DNA from: Batkoa obscura
Lineage: Eukaryota; Entomophthoromycota; Entomophthoromycetes; Entomophthorales; Batkoaceae
Direction: 5' to 3'
Length of the DNA stretch: 64,000 bases
NCBI GenBank assembly: GCA_030770535.1
Contig: JASVEC010000010.1
Coordinates: 372,001-436,000 of the forward strand
The translations under genes and the position numbers were made by a program. Below, piece after piece: positions 13,430 through 23,659 of this stretch; the first letter of the stretch is position 1; every line of letters starts with the position of its first letter. Under the pieces are notes generated by a model that was given only the letters and a program-made list of their open reading frames with translations, was not told the origin of the DNA and did no database searches.

Positions 13430-14101
13430 AATCTGAGTGCAAATGTTCGTTAATTTTCTCTAGTAATTCAAATGAAACTAACTATTATTTTTTTTATTTA
13501 AATTGTCTGAATTCAACCGAATAAATTTAAGTTTTATAATAATCCTTCTATGTACCTCTTTATTTTTCTATTTTACTTAATTCTATACCAATAAAGAACC
13601 ATTTCGCCGCCAGTTAGGAATTCAATTAGCTGTTGTGTACATGGGGCAACGAATCAAGAGCATAACAAAAAACATGTCCTTGTAAAAATAAAATAAAGTT
13701 AGTATTTAAGTTATAGCTATTGAAAATGACAATAGTTTTGAATTATACAGAAAACTACTTTTATTAAGGAAAACATAAGTATGATAACTTTATAATTGAA
13801 CCTACTTATTTTGAAGGCCATTTTATTTGAAAATTTAAAATACAAAGTTAAACTTTGGTTACAATCAGTATCGTTTCAGCTCTTTAAATTATGATATAGG
13901 TATTGAATTATTTTAATCTTACATTAAAAACAATATTACTGATTATATTCAAAACTTTAATTAAAGCGAATGTTATTTTATTTTGTTTATATACGCTAAT
14001 AAGTTAAATGATAACCCATTTCAGGGCAAACTACTGTTAATTACTTTTAGAAAAAAGTATCTATGAGTAAAAACACTAACAAAGCAAAATACAATTTCAT
14101 T
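13430..14101. other. Intergenic, no gene seen
   Basis: AT-rich spacer between paralogues 1 and 2. It holds the promoter of paralogue 1; nothing else is recognised. Confidence 0.45.
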
Positions 14102-14735
14102 TTAAATATTAAATGGGTTATAACTAGTAGATCCGTAGGCAGGTGGGGCTTTAGCAGCTTGACTATAAAGTGGCGGTGGTAGCGTATAAGTCACTCTCTC
14201 AGTTTCATCTTGATAATATACTAACTGATCCCTCTCTCTTCTGTCCATCTCAATACGAGTAATTGTGCTTTTATTTAATTTCATATAACTTTGTTTGCTA
14301 TGAACAGATGCTAAATAATGCATTAAATACTAAAAGTTTTATTAACTTAAGACACAAAATGTAAAAAATTGAACTTACATAAACTTGAAAACTAAGAGTA
14401 GGGATAAGGAATATAAAGATAATCAATAGGTAGTAAATGGAGTACTTCTTACCTAGAAATAGATATAAAGCTCCAAAAACTACCCCAGATATTAAAGGTA
14501 AGATTAGAAATATTCGCAAGCAATAAGTACGTACTATCACTCTCTTTAATTCCTTTTTTTGATTCATGTCGCCATACATTATTATATTATAACAAGCTTC
14601 ATCAAGAGTAAATTTCAACGTGTAATGAGATTTTAATTTAAACCCGTGTGATAGACCACTAGTTGTATTAGTAAATTCTGATTGTGACATGTCATTATTG
14701 ATTGTAGGTAATTCAACAGTATTTTGTAGATTCAT
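14102..14735 (-). CDS. Two-helix membrane protein with PPxY tail, paralogue 2
   Basis: Exons 14379-14735 and 14102-14329, with a 49-nt intron at the same position and phase as in paralogue 1; 194 aa. The first exon is exactly as long as that of paralogue 1 (357 nt). Shared blocks: YTLKFTLDEACYNIIMYGD, KKELKR, then YCLRIFLILPL leading into helix 1, a second helix, then HYLASVHSKQSYMKLNK, PPPLY and PPAY. Cys and Tyr positions in the soluble block are conserved. The N- and C-terminal ends vary most. The copies are too diverged for a very recent duplication. Function unknown. Confidence 0.72.
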
Positions 14736-15237
14736 AGCCTGAATATAGTTATTGGTTAATTTTAAAATTTAAAATAAGTGAACTTTTTTTAGTAAATTAA
14801 TTAAAATTTTTTCTATATATTTAAACTGTCTGAATAAACCGAACAGATAGCTTTTTGAAACCAACCTTCTATTTATGATTTTTCTTCTATTTTACTTAAC
14901 GGTATATTAATGAAGTATTTTGCCGCAAATCGATTACGAATAGCTCTAAAAAGAATTCTTATAAGATTTATAGAAAGTTTATGAAACCATTAATATAAAT
15001 TAGAAAAAAGTAGTTAGAGTGCGAAGTCATAAAAGAGAGTAGAACTTTTTATCTATTTCTTTTCAGTGTAATAAGCTTACAAATACTTCTTTTAACTTTG
15101 AGAACTAATTTTTGTTGATAAATTAGTAGACATAAAGTGCTCTCACAACTTAGATAAATAACAACCCCTATGGTTTTTGAAGAATATCAAAACCTGTGTA
15201 GTGATAGGTCTGAATTACACCTTTATACTAACATTTT
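14736..15237. other. Intergenic, no gene seen
   Basis: AT-rich upstream region of paralogue 2; it ends at a MITE. Confidence 0.4.
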
Positions 15238-15334
15238 GGGGTGTTTTCCTTCCTTTATTACTTTTTCCATCTTTTAAGCGCTATTTGAGTGGAAAAATTG
15301 GTAGCAAAATTCTTAAATACAAAAATACATCCCC
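15238..15334 (+). mobile_element. 98-bp GGGG-end MITE, copy 5
   Basis: The ends are GGGGTGTT and ACATCCCC, with the full AAGCGCTATTTGAGTGG core. The flanks (TTTT, AATT) do not match. Confidence 0.8.
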
Positions 15335-15573
15335 AATTATTAATTAGTGGATTCATAAGCAGGTGATGATTTAGCAGCTTACTATAAACTAGGAGAAGTA
15401 ACACATACATAATTTTTTAGTTCCAGATTGATGATCAATTAATTCATCTACTAATTGTTCACTTTCATCAAGCAATTTAAAACAACTATATATTTATTTA
15501 ATTTTATATAACTTTGCTTACTATAAATAAAATTCAAATAATACATTGAAAACTAAAATTTCGATTAATATAT

Positions 15574-15668
15574 GGGGATGTGTTTTTGTGTTTAAGAATT
15601 TTACTAACAATTTTTCCGCTAAATAGCGTTCAAAAATGGAAAAAATAATGAAGTCAAAAAACACTCCC
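15574..15668 (-). mobile_element. 98-bp GGGG-end MITE, copy 6
   Basis: GGGGATGTG to ACACTCCC, flanked by ATAT on both sides (15570-15573, 15669-15672). It lies in the intron of broken paralogue 3. Confidence 0.85.
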
Positions 15669-15672
15669 ATAT

Positions 15673-15870
15673 AGAGATGGGGATGTATTTTTGTATTTAA
15701 GAATTTTACTGACAATTTTCCACATAAATAGCGCTTAAAAAATGGAAAAATAATGAAACTAAAAAAAACAGCCCCAGATGTTTTTCTAGGTTTCATTGTT
15801 TTTTCCATTTTTTAAGCGCTATTTGAGCGGAAAGGTTGTTAGTAAATTCTTAAACAAAGGAATATATCCC
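15673..15870 (+). mobile_element. 98-bp GGGG-end MITE, copy 8, split by copy 7
   Basis: The tip (GAGAT) lies left of copy 7 and the remainder (GTTTTTCTAGG to ATATCCC) is right of it at 15780-15870. ATAT flanks both outer sides; the left ATAT is shared with copy 6. Confidence 0.7.
15679..15775 (-). mobile_element. 98-bp GGGG-end MITE, copy 7, inside copy 8
   Basis: GGGGATGT to CAGCCCC, flanked by AGAT on both sides (15675-15678, 15776-15779). It was inserted into the first bases of copy 8, so it is the younger of the two. Confidence 0.82.
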
Positions 15871-16240
15871 ATATATTATAAGATTAGCAAGAAAACTTGC
15901 GTAAAGTTGAATATTAGAACTAAGGATAAATGCTGAAAGGATAGCATATAATAGTAAATATAGTATACTTTGCCTAAATATATAAACAAAACTCCAAAGG
16001 CTACTCCCAAGAGCAAAGGTAAGGTTAAAAATAATTGAATGCAATAAATGTACATTATCACCCCTTTCAAATTTTTTAAATTCCTTGTTACCGTATATCA
16101 TTATTTTATAACAAATTTTATCAAGGTTGTGTTGAAATGTAAAAGTATTTCAATTGGAACCCATGTAACTGATCGATATTTGGATTACCAAACTATAGTT
16201 GTGATCCATTATTGGCCGTAGATAATTTGTTAGTACTCTG

Positions 16241-17009
16241 CAGGTTTTTATACTTAGCAGATGTTACATTTGATCTGAAAACTTTTAAAACTATAAAACG
16301 ATTTTATTTTTTGTTAAATTGTAATTGTAATTGAAATTAGAATTATCTTTTCCTTCCTCTTAACAACTTGAGATCAATCAAAAAAATTGACTTCCACAAT
16401 GATGTCCTGTTTATGTACTACCTTCTATTCGGTTTAACAGCATAGTAGCAGTCAATCATTTTTACTGCAGTTTCTATCATCATTTTTAAAAAGAATATCT
16501 ATAGTTCAGTTGTGTTACAATTTCAAAATGTATAACCAAAATGGCATTCTTAATTTATAAAAGTAAAGAATAAATTTTATTAGATTATTATTTATAAAAG
16601 CCAATAGCTGATGTGATAGAAAAATATTTGTAATGCTAAGCTTTGGAATGAGGGATTTTCTTAAAGCTATAATACAATTTGAAAGGAAGCATAGCATATT
16701 TCATTACCAAAATTCCTTTTAAAACAGAAAAATTATAATACTTTTAGTCTTAGTTCTCAAGGGATATACAGTTTTATTTTTTATGGTTGTATTTGATTTT
16801 TGAGAATGTGATTTTATGAAAACATAACTTAGATATATTTGATTATGTTGCATATATCAAACCAATCTAAGCTAGTCTTCAAAAAATAGTACCGTTTTTT
16901 ATTTAGTAATGCCTTTGCCACAGTAATTCTTATTTTTTATTAACCGATGATTTAAACAATAAGCTGCCTTAAGTCAAATTAGTAGTTGATATTGAAAAAA
17001 TATTAAAAA
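16241..17009. other. Intergenic, no gene seen
   Basis: AT-rich spacer between broken paralogues 3 and 4; no coding frame that I trust. Confidence 0.4.
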
Positions 17010-17255
17010 GGTATTAAAAATACCATCCTTCACCTAAAAACGTAAACAAAAACCCAAGGCCGCTCCTAATAGCAAAGGTGATACCAAAAACGCATAAAGA
17101 TAATTAATACATACTATCACTCTTCTTAACTCTCTTCTTAGTTCCGTATTACTAGCTATTGTTACTTTATAATAGATTTTATCAACTCCACTTTTAATGT
17201 GTAATGATATTCTAGCTTAAACCCCTGTAGCTGACTAGTATCTAGATTAATAGAT
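17010..17255 (-). pseudogene. PPxY membrane family, paralogue 4 (fragment)
   Basis: Only exon-1-like sequence remains. Read leftwards it gives GFKLEYHYTLK, then pieces of the YYKVTIAS and ELRRELRR blocks and the first helix, in several frames. The 618-bp element abuts its 5' side at 17256. No second exon was found to the left. Confidence 0.62.
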
Positions 17256-17873
17256 GGGGTTGCCTGAATTAGTTTCATTGTTTTATCTAGTTTTTAAATA
17301 TTTTGTATTTTAAAAACTTCGCTTAAAGTTGTACAAAATCAAATTTTTTATTAAAACAAGAGCAACCTGACACAGTTCTGAATTATTCTACTATAGTCTA
17401 TACTGTAAGTTGGTTGAGTTTCTACTAAATCTTAAATACATATGGGGATGTTTTTTTGTCTTCATTACTTTTTCCATTTTTAGGCACCATTTGAGTGGAA
17501 AGATTATTAGCAAAATTCTTAACCGAAAAATACATCCCCATATTCTTATAAAACTTTATTGAGAAATACTCATTATCGACTGCTTTATAGCCAACATTGT
17601 AGATTTGTTATCAAATAAATAAACTATTTTAATCTTATAATTACATTATTAATATATTTTTAAGTGTGAAATCTGGTACTCAGTGTTTGGAGTCAAAAAC
17701 AGCTATTGTATTGAAATTTTCAAAAATTCCATTCCGAAGTTTAGTTATGAAAGTTTTAAATAAAGAGATTTAATTTTAGGCTTTTTAGATTTAACCGTCA
17801 CATTAGACACAAATTCAAAAATAAAATTTGGATTAATTTCTAAGTAAAGTCTAAAACTAATTTGGACAACCCC
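17256..17873. mobile_element. 618-bp GGGG-end non-autonomous DNA transposon, copy 1
   Basis: Inverted ends of 20 bp: GGGGTTGCCTGAATTAGTTT at the left, and the complement of GGGGTTGTCCAAATTAGTTT at the right. It has the same length as copy 2, and I count only three differences between them, all in the inverted ends. The 98-bp MITE copy 9 sits inside. The flanks AGAT/ATAT differ by one base. Near the right side, the minus strand still encodes NGIFENFNTI, matching the N-terminal part of the transposase in the long copy at 44762-47112. Confidence 0.85.
17444..17539 (+). mobile_element. 98-bp GGGG-end MITE, copy 9 (nested)
   Basis: Inside the 618-bp element, flanked by ATAT on both sides (17440-17443, 17540-17543). 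The uninterrupted site exists at about 44942-44953. Confidence 0.9.
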
Positions 17874-18071
17874 ATATCTATAAATAGGGTTGTTTTAGCT
17901 TATAGGCTGTAGTTTGTATATCAACTCATTGGATTAGTTTTGCTGCTAAGAACAATAATGTCCATTGTATTTAAATATTTTAAATATTCTATTATCATTT
18001 TTACATACTAATGTTAGAACAACAGGCTATGTTAAGGATGTTTATTATTATTTATTTTTCGAATAGTATAT

Positions 18072-18168
18072 GAGGATGTATTTTTAGGTTTAACAATTTT
18101 ATTAACAATTCTCCACTTAAACAGCGCTTAAAAGATAGAAAAGGTGATGAAGCCAAAAAAGCACACCC
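18072..18168 (-). mobile_element. 98-bp GGGG-end MITE, copy 10
   Basis: GAGGATGT to GCACACCC. The flanks are ATAT and ATAC (one mismatch). It lies 79 bp beyond the 3' end of paralogue 5. Confidence 0.78.
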
Positions 18169-18247
18169 ATACAATAAATGAAAAGGCTAATTACCAAACA
18201 ACTAAAATAATTATTTACAAAACTAAAAGATATTAATAAGTGGCGGA

Positions 18248-18878
18248 CTAATAACCAGGTGGAGCATTAACAGCCTGACTATAATTTGGTGGTGACAGAG
18301 TACAGTTTATACCTTCAGCTTGAGGTTGATATCTTACCCTTACAACTTCCAATTGATAACTTGCCCTTTCATTAGCTTCCAAATATGGAATCTGGCGTTT
18401 ATTTAATTTCAAATAAGTTCCAGTATCATGTATCGATCTTAGGTAATGAATCAAAAGCTAAAAATTTGATCAACAAAATAATGATCAATTTTGATAGTAT
18501 TACGTAAATTTGAATGCTAGTACTAATGAAGAACCCAAGGAAGATAACTAAGGAGTAATAAGGATAAAGCACTCGACCTAGGAAAATATATGCAGCCTCA
18601 AACAACACACCGAATACCAAAGGTAACACCAAAAATACTCGAATAATATATGTACAAATCAGGGCTCTTTTAAATTCTTTTCTTAGCTTATTATCACCAT
18701 AAAGCATTACTTTATAACAGACTTGATCAAGGCTATGCTTGAAAGTATAATGCGATTCTAAATGAAAATCATGTAAATAGCTTATGTTTCTATTTCTGGA
18801 TCCCGATAGTATTCTATTATCATTCACTATAAATAATTGATTAATAGTTAGTGGAATTATGATTTGATTTGAGATCAT
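18248..18878 (-). CDS. Two-helix membrane protein with PPxY tail, paralogue 5
   Basis: Exons 18504-18878 and 18248-18457, joined across a 46-nt intron at the family position; 194 aa. The soluble block reads YTFKHSLDQVCYKVMLYGD, with RKEFKRALICTY before helix 1. Exon 2 has HYLRSIHDTGTYLKLNK, then SPPNY and a terminal PPGY directly before the stop, so the last four residues form the motif. Its N-terminus is six codons longer than in paralogues 1 and 2. It looks intact. Function unknown. Confidence 0.7.
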
Positions 18879-19600
18879 TACTTATTTACAGACTATGAAG
18901 ATAAGAATCTGATTTTTCATAAATTAAAAAACGAATTCTTTTTTTTTTGCTTTTTTAATGTTTGATAGTTTTAGTATTTTATAAGTGATGACCATAACAC
19001 AAATTGTTTTGTATTTTTTTCGCATCTTTGTTTTGTTTACACATCATAATCGTGATCACTTGACAATCAGTTAATCCCCTATACTTCTAAATTAGACCAT
19101 CCCTTCTATTTCATTTACTTGAAAGGACTGCATATTCTCAATTTTCACGTAGATTTGTAAATTGTTCACAAACTTTTTACAAACCAAACTATACTTCCAA
19201 AGGATACATAGTTGACATACACCTATTTATATTCTGTTTTTATCTTCCTTCATAAAACTAGACCATTTACTCTTGAAACGATTTCTATTTTTTTAATAAC
19301 GGATGGTTCAAATTTGAGTATACCTTGCCCTTAACTTTTAAATTATAAAAAATATCATTGATTGTGTTTATAATAGTAGCATTTTAGTAATCTTATAATC
19401 ACTAGCACTATTTATCATCTATAAATACTTGGCTTGTTTCAATCATTGACTTTAATTTATTGTAGTGGATAGTATTTGTCAATGTCAATTTAAAGAAACT
19501 TATTCGCAGTAAGTTAAAGTTTCTTAATAAAATTTTATAGTTTTGTAATTATTTTTAAAATTTCATGGCTTATTTAAATATATCAATATCATATTGTTCA
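18879..19600. other. Intergenic, no gene seen
   Basis: Upstream of paralogue 5; AT-rich, no coding signal. Confidence 0.4.
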
Positions 19601-19639
19601 TAATCATGAATACATCTTAGTGTATAAAATCATATTCAT

Positions 19640-19990
19640 AGCTCTCAACAATCCGGTCACTTTCTTTTATTATCATTTTAGTATAATTTACTATAGACAT
19701 TATCGTATCTATTACAATTGAATAGAAAATACGGACATCATTATCAATATCAGTAGCAACACTATAAGCATTCTATAGATGCAAATATGTATTGTTTCTC
19801 TTTTTAGTTCTTCTTTTAATCCAGTATGACCATTCATCATTATTTATAAAAACTCAACCAAAACTATTATTTGAAGTGCAATGGAACTTCAAAGTAAAAC
19901 TTTTACAAAAAGTCATAATCCCGTTAATATATTCTAATGGCGGATCATTATACCTATTCTAGACTGTGCAGCAGCATTTGATAGAACTCT
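19640..19990 (-). pseudogene. Possible sixth, decayed PPxY-family copy
   Basis: The minus strand around 19780-19860 gives GLKEELKRETIHICIYRM followed by a hydrophobic stretch. This lines up with the KKELKR-x6-TYCLR block and first helix of the family. Other frames nearby carry weaker matches. Many stops; no second exon identified. Low certainty. Confidence 0.35.
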
Positions 19991-20289
19991 AGTTTTATTT
20001 GACATTGTCAATCGTTTGTTGACTTTAGAATATGGGCTTTCATCAAGTTGGTCTAAAAGTTATTGACATTTGACCAACATCGCTTAAAGTACGAAACGAT
20101 TGTACTTTTTATGAATAGCAGCTTGATCCTTATTATTATTTGATTTAATAGCATCCCATTTACAACACAATCACTTGAATACCAACTTATTGTCAAGAAT
20201 TCTAAAAATAACCCATTCTTACTATTTTTTAAAGAGCTCAGTATATAAATAGCACTAATTTTTTGATAGGTTTATAAAATATTCATTTG

Positions 20290-20880
20290 TTTATTTTCGA
20301 CAACAAAAAGCTATTATAAAAAAAGCAAAGTCATGATACTTATACTTAAATTTAAATGTATTTGAAATCCCGCCTTTTTTCTCATAAGCCATAAAATTTG
20401 TTTTCAAAGCGTCCTTTGTTTTTTTAATAGTTGGTATTAAAAAACTGATTTGCATATTGTTATTTCTTCTTGAAAAAATCTGCAACCAAACCCGGGTTAT
20501 TTTCTTCCCAAGATCCATGATTCCTAGTAATAAATGAATATATTATCTATATTATTCCGTAACGATATTGTTGGCTACTTTGTAGTTTACAATCTGGTTC
20601 TTCCACATTTCGAATTTTTTTTAGTGAAAAGTCTTCTTGAAATGAACTCTACTTCAATAAGTATTTTATAAATCTAAAAAAACAGAAATCGCTTTTTACA
20701 AGAGCTCTTTTAATCTAATCACTTCTGTTGCTATGATAATTTGATCTTTTTTAATTCCATTATTTGATGCTTGATCAATAAACACTGCTTTCTATAGGTG
20801 TTTCCAAAATAATTATAACTCCTTCGACCACTCAATTTTATTTTTTACAAATCTACTTTTTTTAATATTGGTTAGTTTAA
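20290..20880 (-). pseudogene. Decayed coding remnant, unknown family
   Basis: Several minus-strand stretches read like protein: NNGIKKDQIIIATEVIRLKE near 20700-20760 and HGSWEENNPGLVADFFKKK near 20455-20520. They are separated by stops and frame changes. I do not recognise the parent gene. Confidence 0.3.
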
Positions 20881-20928
20881 AGACAGTTCAATTTTTAGCC
20901 AAGTTAAATTTTAGTAAGAACTCCAAAT

Positions 20929-21026
20929 GGGGATGTATTTTTGTATTTAAGAATTTTACTAACAATTTTTCCACTCAAGTAGTGCTTAAAAGATGGAAAA
21001 AGTAATAAAGCCAAAAAAACATTCCC
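20929..21026 (-). mobile_element. 98-bp GGGG-end MITE, copy 11
   Basis: GGGGATGT to ACATTCCC, flanked by AAAT on both sides (20925-20928, 21027-21030). Confidence 0.88.
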
Positions 21027-21311
21027 AAATTAAGCACAAAATGCTACAAATTTTTTTGCTTTTTTGCTTAATTTTAAAGCTACTTATGAGAACATTTTTC
21101 ATTAAGATTTTTTCAAAAAATTCACACTATATAAAGAATGGAAAATTTTGTCCTTAATTTCAACTAAGCTTTTAAACTTACTCATATTATACATTGATAA
21201 AAAAACAGTCTTAGAATAATAGTCACTGCTTTCATCAGAATTTGTTACATAACTATAAATTTCTGCCTTTTTGTTGTTAGTTTTTGAACCATTTTTAGCA
21301 TTTAAGAACAT

Positions 21312-21695
21312 TAATTTATTTTTATAATGTTATAAGTTATATTGGTTATTAAAATTAATTAAACTAAAACATTTTAAATACTTTTGATATAAACAAATAT
21401 TAATCTATTAATGTCATTGATTGAGTTGACAGCATGATAACTGGTCTTGAAATAAAGCAATTTTAAATATAAAATTGATATGAAAGTTTCGTACTATTAG
21501 TTATGTTGAAAAAGTCAAACTATTAAAAAGAAAGCAAGTCTATTTTGCAATATAGATACAATTTTGATTAAAACAAGTATAACCTCCATTTTTTCCCGAA
21601 ATTTCACAAATTGAATCACAACTCAATCAAAGTTCTAGAAAAAACATAAATTTAGTCAATTAATTAGTTGAACTTAAAGTAGTAATTACACTCAA
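21312..21695. other. Intergenic, no gene seen
   Basis: AT-rich upstream flank of the CAP-like gene. The 69-codon minus-strand open frame just left of it (21102-21311) has low complexity and is not supported. Confidence 0.4.
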
Positions 21696-21699
21696 TGTT

Positions 21700-21715
21700 T
21701 ATAAAGCATATAAAG
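21700..21715 (+). promoter_or_regulatory. TATA boxes of the CAP-like gene
   Basis: Two overlapping-range TATAAAG copies (21700-21706 and 21709-21715) lie 61-76 bp before the start codon at 21776. Confidence 0.5.
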
Positions 21716-21775
21716 CCTCATAGACCCCATTCTGTTTCCCAACTTTAATAACGTTATTTGTGGATCAAATAAACG

Positions 21776-22450
21776 ATGAAACTTTGGGTGTTATTACCGT
21801 TCTTAAACTTCATATTAACATTCAACACTCGCTCCCTGCTGCTTGAATCTATCAATGAAAAGCGAGCAGTTGCTAGCTTAACTCCATTAGTTGAAGATCC
21901 TAAATTAACCAAGATAGCTTCAGCTCACTGTCTAAACTTACAAGATTATTCAAAAGATATAGACCATAACTGGTATGGCAGCTATGAGTGTAGTTACTCC
22001 AACAACAATGGATGTAAACAAGTGGTGGATACAATTTCGGGGTACAAGGGAAATACTACTGAATTAATTTATGTTAAAAATGAGAGTGGAACTTTAGAGT
22101 CCAAAGAGAGTGATATTGTAACTCAAAAAAAATGGTCAGGTATTGGGGTAGTTTCTATTAATGATTGCAATATTGTATGGTTGGGAGACCAAGCAGTAGA
22201 AAATATAAATACAAATATAGATACGGACCAAAACGGAAATGAAAATAAAGTCCAAAAGAATGAAGGCAGTAGTTTTGGTAAAGCTGCTAACTTAATTGGG
22301 TCAAAGATAGATTTCGGAAATTTTGGCAAAGTAACTCCCTTGTCTTCAAATACAGAAAATGACACTGGCGGTTCATGGTTCGATACTGATTTTGAGCTGC
22401 CTAAAGGAGTTGATATCCAGTTAAGGAAAGGACGCAATACTAAATATTAA
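21776..22450 (+). CDS. Secreted CAP/SCP-like protein
   Basis: Single exon, 224 aa. A hydrophobic signal peptide covers about residues 1-18. The first 130 residues follow the CAP pattern: a helix LLESINEKRAVASLTPL, a second helix with SAHCLNLQDYS, a DHNWYGSYEC stretch, and a final strand SGIGVVSINDCNIVWLG, with paired cysteines. The last 90 residues are polar, Asn/Ser/Gly-rich and look unstructured. CAP proteins (PR-1, SCP, Pry) are extracellular and often bind sterols or lipids. Here the family is assigned from pattern only. The classical HxxE-type residues are not obvious, so it may be a divergent member. Confidence 0.55.
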   Translation: MKLWVLLPFLNFILTFNTRSLLLESINEKRAVASLTPLVEDPKLTKIASAHCLNLQDYSKDIDHNWYGSYECSYSNNNGCKQVVDTISGYKGNTTELIYVKNESGTLESKESDIVTQKKWSGIGVVSINDCNIVWLGDQAVENINTNIDTDQNGNENKVQKNEGSSFGKAANLIGSKIDFGNFGKVTPLSSNTENDTGGSWFDTDFELPKGVDIQLRKGRNTKY

Positions 22451-22849
22451 GTTTAAAATAAATAAACTTAGCTATAAATTATATGTACTATTTCGCTTTC
22501 CTCTTCAAATGTCAAATTAACAATGATTTGATAAGTTGAATAATTTTAAAATTAAGCATAGCAGTAGCTTTAAAAGCAGAGCATTTAACTAATAAACTAA
22601 CTTTATCTATGCTTTGTTCCAAAAGAATTAAACACTTTCTATTCTTTAGATCCATCAATCAAATATTTTATTAAAAATATAGTACTTCAAGTAACAAATG
22701 GAATAACATCATTAATCATACACTCTTCTCTCACTTTAATAGAACAATTTAGAGTACATAACATTTAAATAAGGTCTTGTTTAATAAATTTTTGATAGTC
22801 AAGGTTTTACTATCGAGAATATTATTAAAACAATAAAAATTAAAAGCAA

Positions 22850-23650
22850 CTACATAAAACTCAACGAAAGAAAACAATTCAGTGGCATTATTAAATCTTC
22901 AATTCTATTTAATGGGGAATGAGGCCCTGTTGCTAATTTATTTAGTCTAACATTTATACTTTGTGAAATATGCCGCAGTCTATATTTTAACTCTTTAGAA
23001 TGATTTAGATGCTTACCAACTTCGTTTAGTGTAATGACAAGTAACTGTTAAATACATGATAGGGTGAATATAATATCTGAAAACTGGATAAAAAATTCAT
23101 TTAAAACCAAACATAATGTACAATGAATATCAAGTGAACTTAAATTAATGCTGCTGAGCCTAAGATTATACTCTGGTTTTGGTATTTTGAATTGCAACAC
23201 TGTTGCATCATATTCCGATATTAAGTTAGACATTGAACCAAAAACAAAGACCTGATACGCTAGCTCTCTCTATACTTAGTTTACAATTGGATTTATATAC
23301 TTTATTTACCCCAATAGTCCCTGTGATTCTTTTACCAATGATTAATAATATGGCATGCTTGCTATTAACATAGGGAGAACCTTTAAGACGAATTAGAATA
23401 AGAGCAATGGCTTTTAGGCTAGAGAAAGAGATGGGATTATTACTAGGATTATTAAAATCGAGGCTAACATAACAATTGACTTAATTCAAAAGTTTAGTTA
23501 ACAGCTTGGTTTTTGGTGACCAAGTTAAACCACGAACTAAGATAATCAGTTTTAGATTAACATGTAAAGAATCAAAATCGATTTTTTTTCTGTAAACAAT
23601 GCTAAACACTTTCCATCTACTTTCAATAAATAACTTTAAAATTATATCAA
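22850..23650 (-). pseudogene. Decayed protein gene, unknown family
   Basis: About 800 bp of minus-strand coding sequence is broken by at least one in-frame stop and about two frame changes. The pieces read KLFIESRWKVFSIVYRKK and LKLIILVRGLTWSPKT (23640-23500), then ALILIRLKGSPYVNSKHAIL (about 23350), then RLSSINLSSLDIHCTLCL (about 23150) and NEVGKHLNHSKELKYRLRHI (about 22990). The opening piece, an Ile/Leu helix followed by RWKVFSIV, and the Leu-rich later pieces resemble an F-box/leucine-rich protein. That is a guess. Confidence 0.4.
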
Positions 23651-23659
23651 AAAATTGTC

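Larger units (their letters stand above)
15348..16240 (-). pseudogene. PPxY membrane family, paralogue 3 (broken)
   Basis: Exon-1 homology runs 16240-15899 (NLQSTNKLST near the start, then LFLTLPLLLGVAFG for helix 1). Exon-2 homology runs about 15555-15348, where ESEQLVDELID and a degraded PPAY-like end can be seen. There are frame changes and stops in both exons, the start codon is missing, and the splice donor reads GC instead of GT. The former ~48-nt intron now holds three MITEs (15574-15870). The order and strand match the intact neighbours. Confidence 0.72.

Noticed and set aside
15521-15808. 95-codon minus-strand open frame with a repeated KRYL/KFLNTK pattern
   Set aside because: It is made of two MITEs back to back. 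Similar frames at 25233-25460, 46593-46775, 52310-52684 and 53390-53572 are also read through MITEs and are not genes.
16515-16697. 60-codon minus-strand frame
   Set aside because: No similarity to the PPxY family around it and AT-driven composition.
17885-17900. GGGTTGTTTTAGC just right of the first 618-bp element, like a further element tip
   Set aside because: Similarity stops after about eight bases and no partner end was found.
22123-22437. 104-codon frame on the minus strand
   Set aside because: Lies entirely opposite the CAP-like gene, whose signal peptide and cysteine pattern are convincing.
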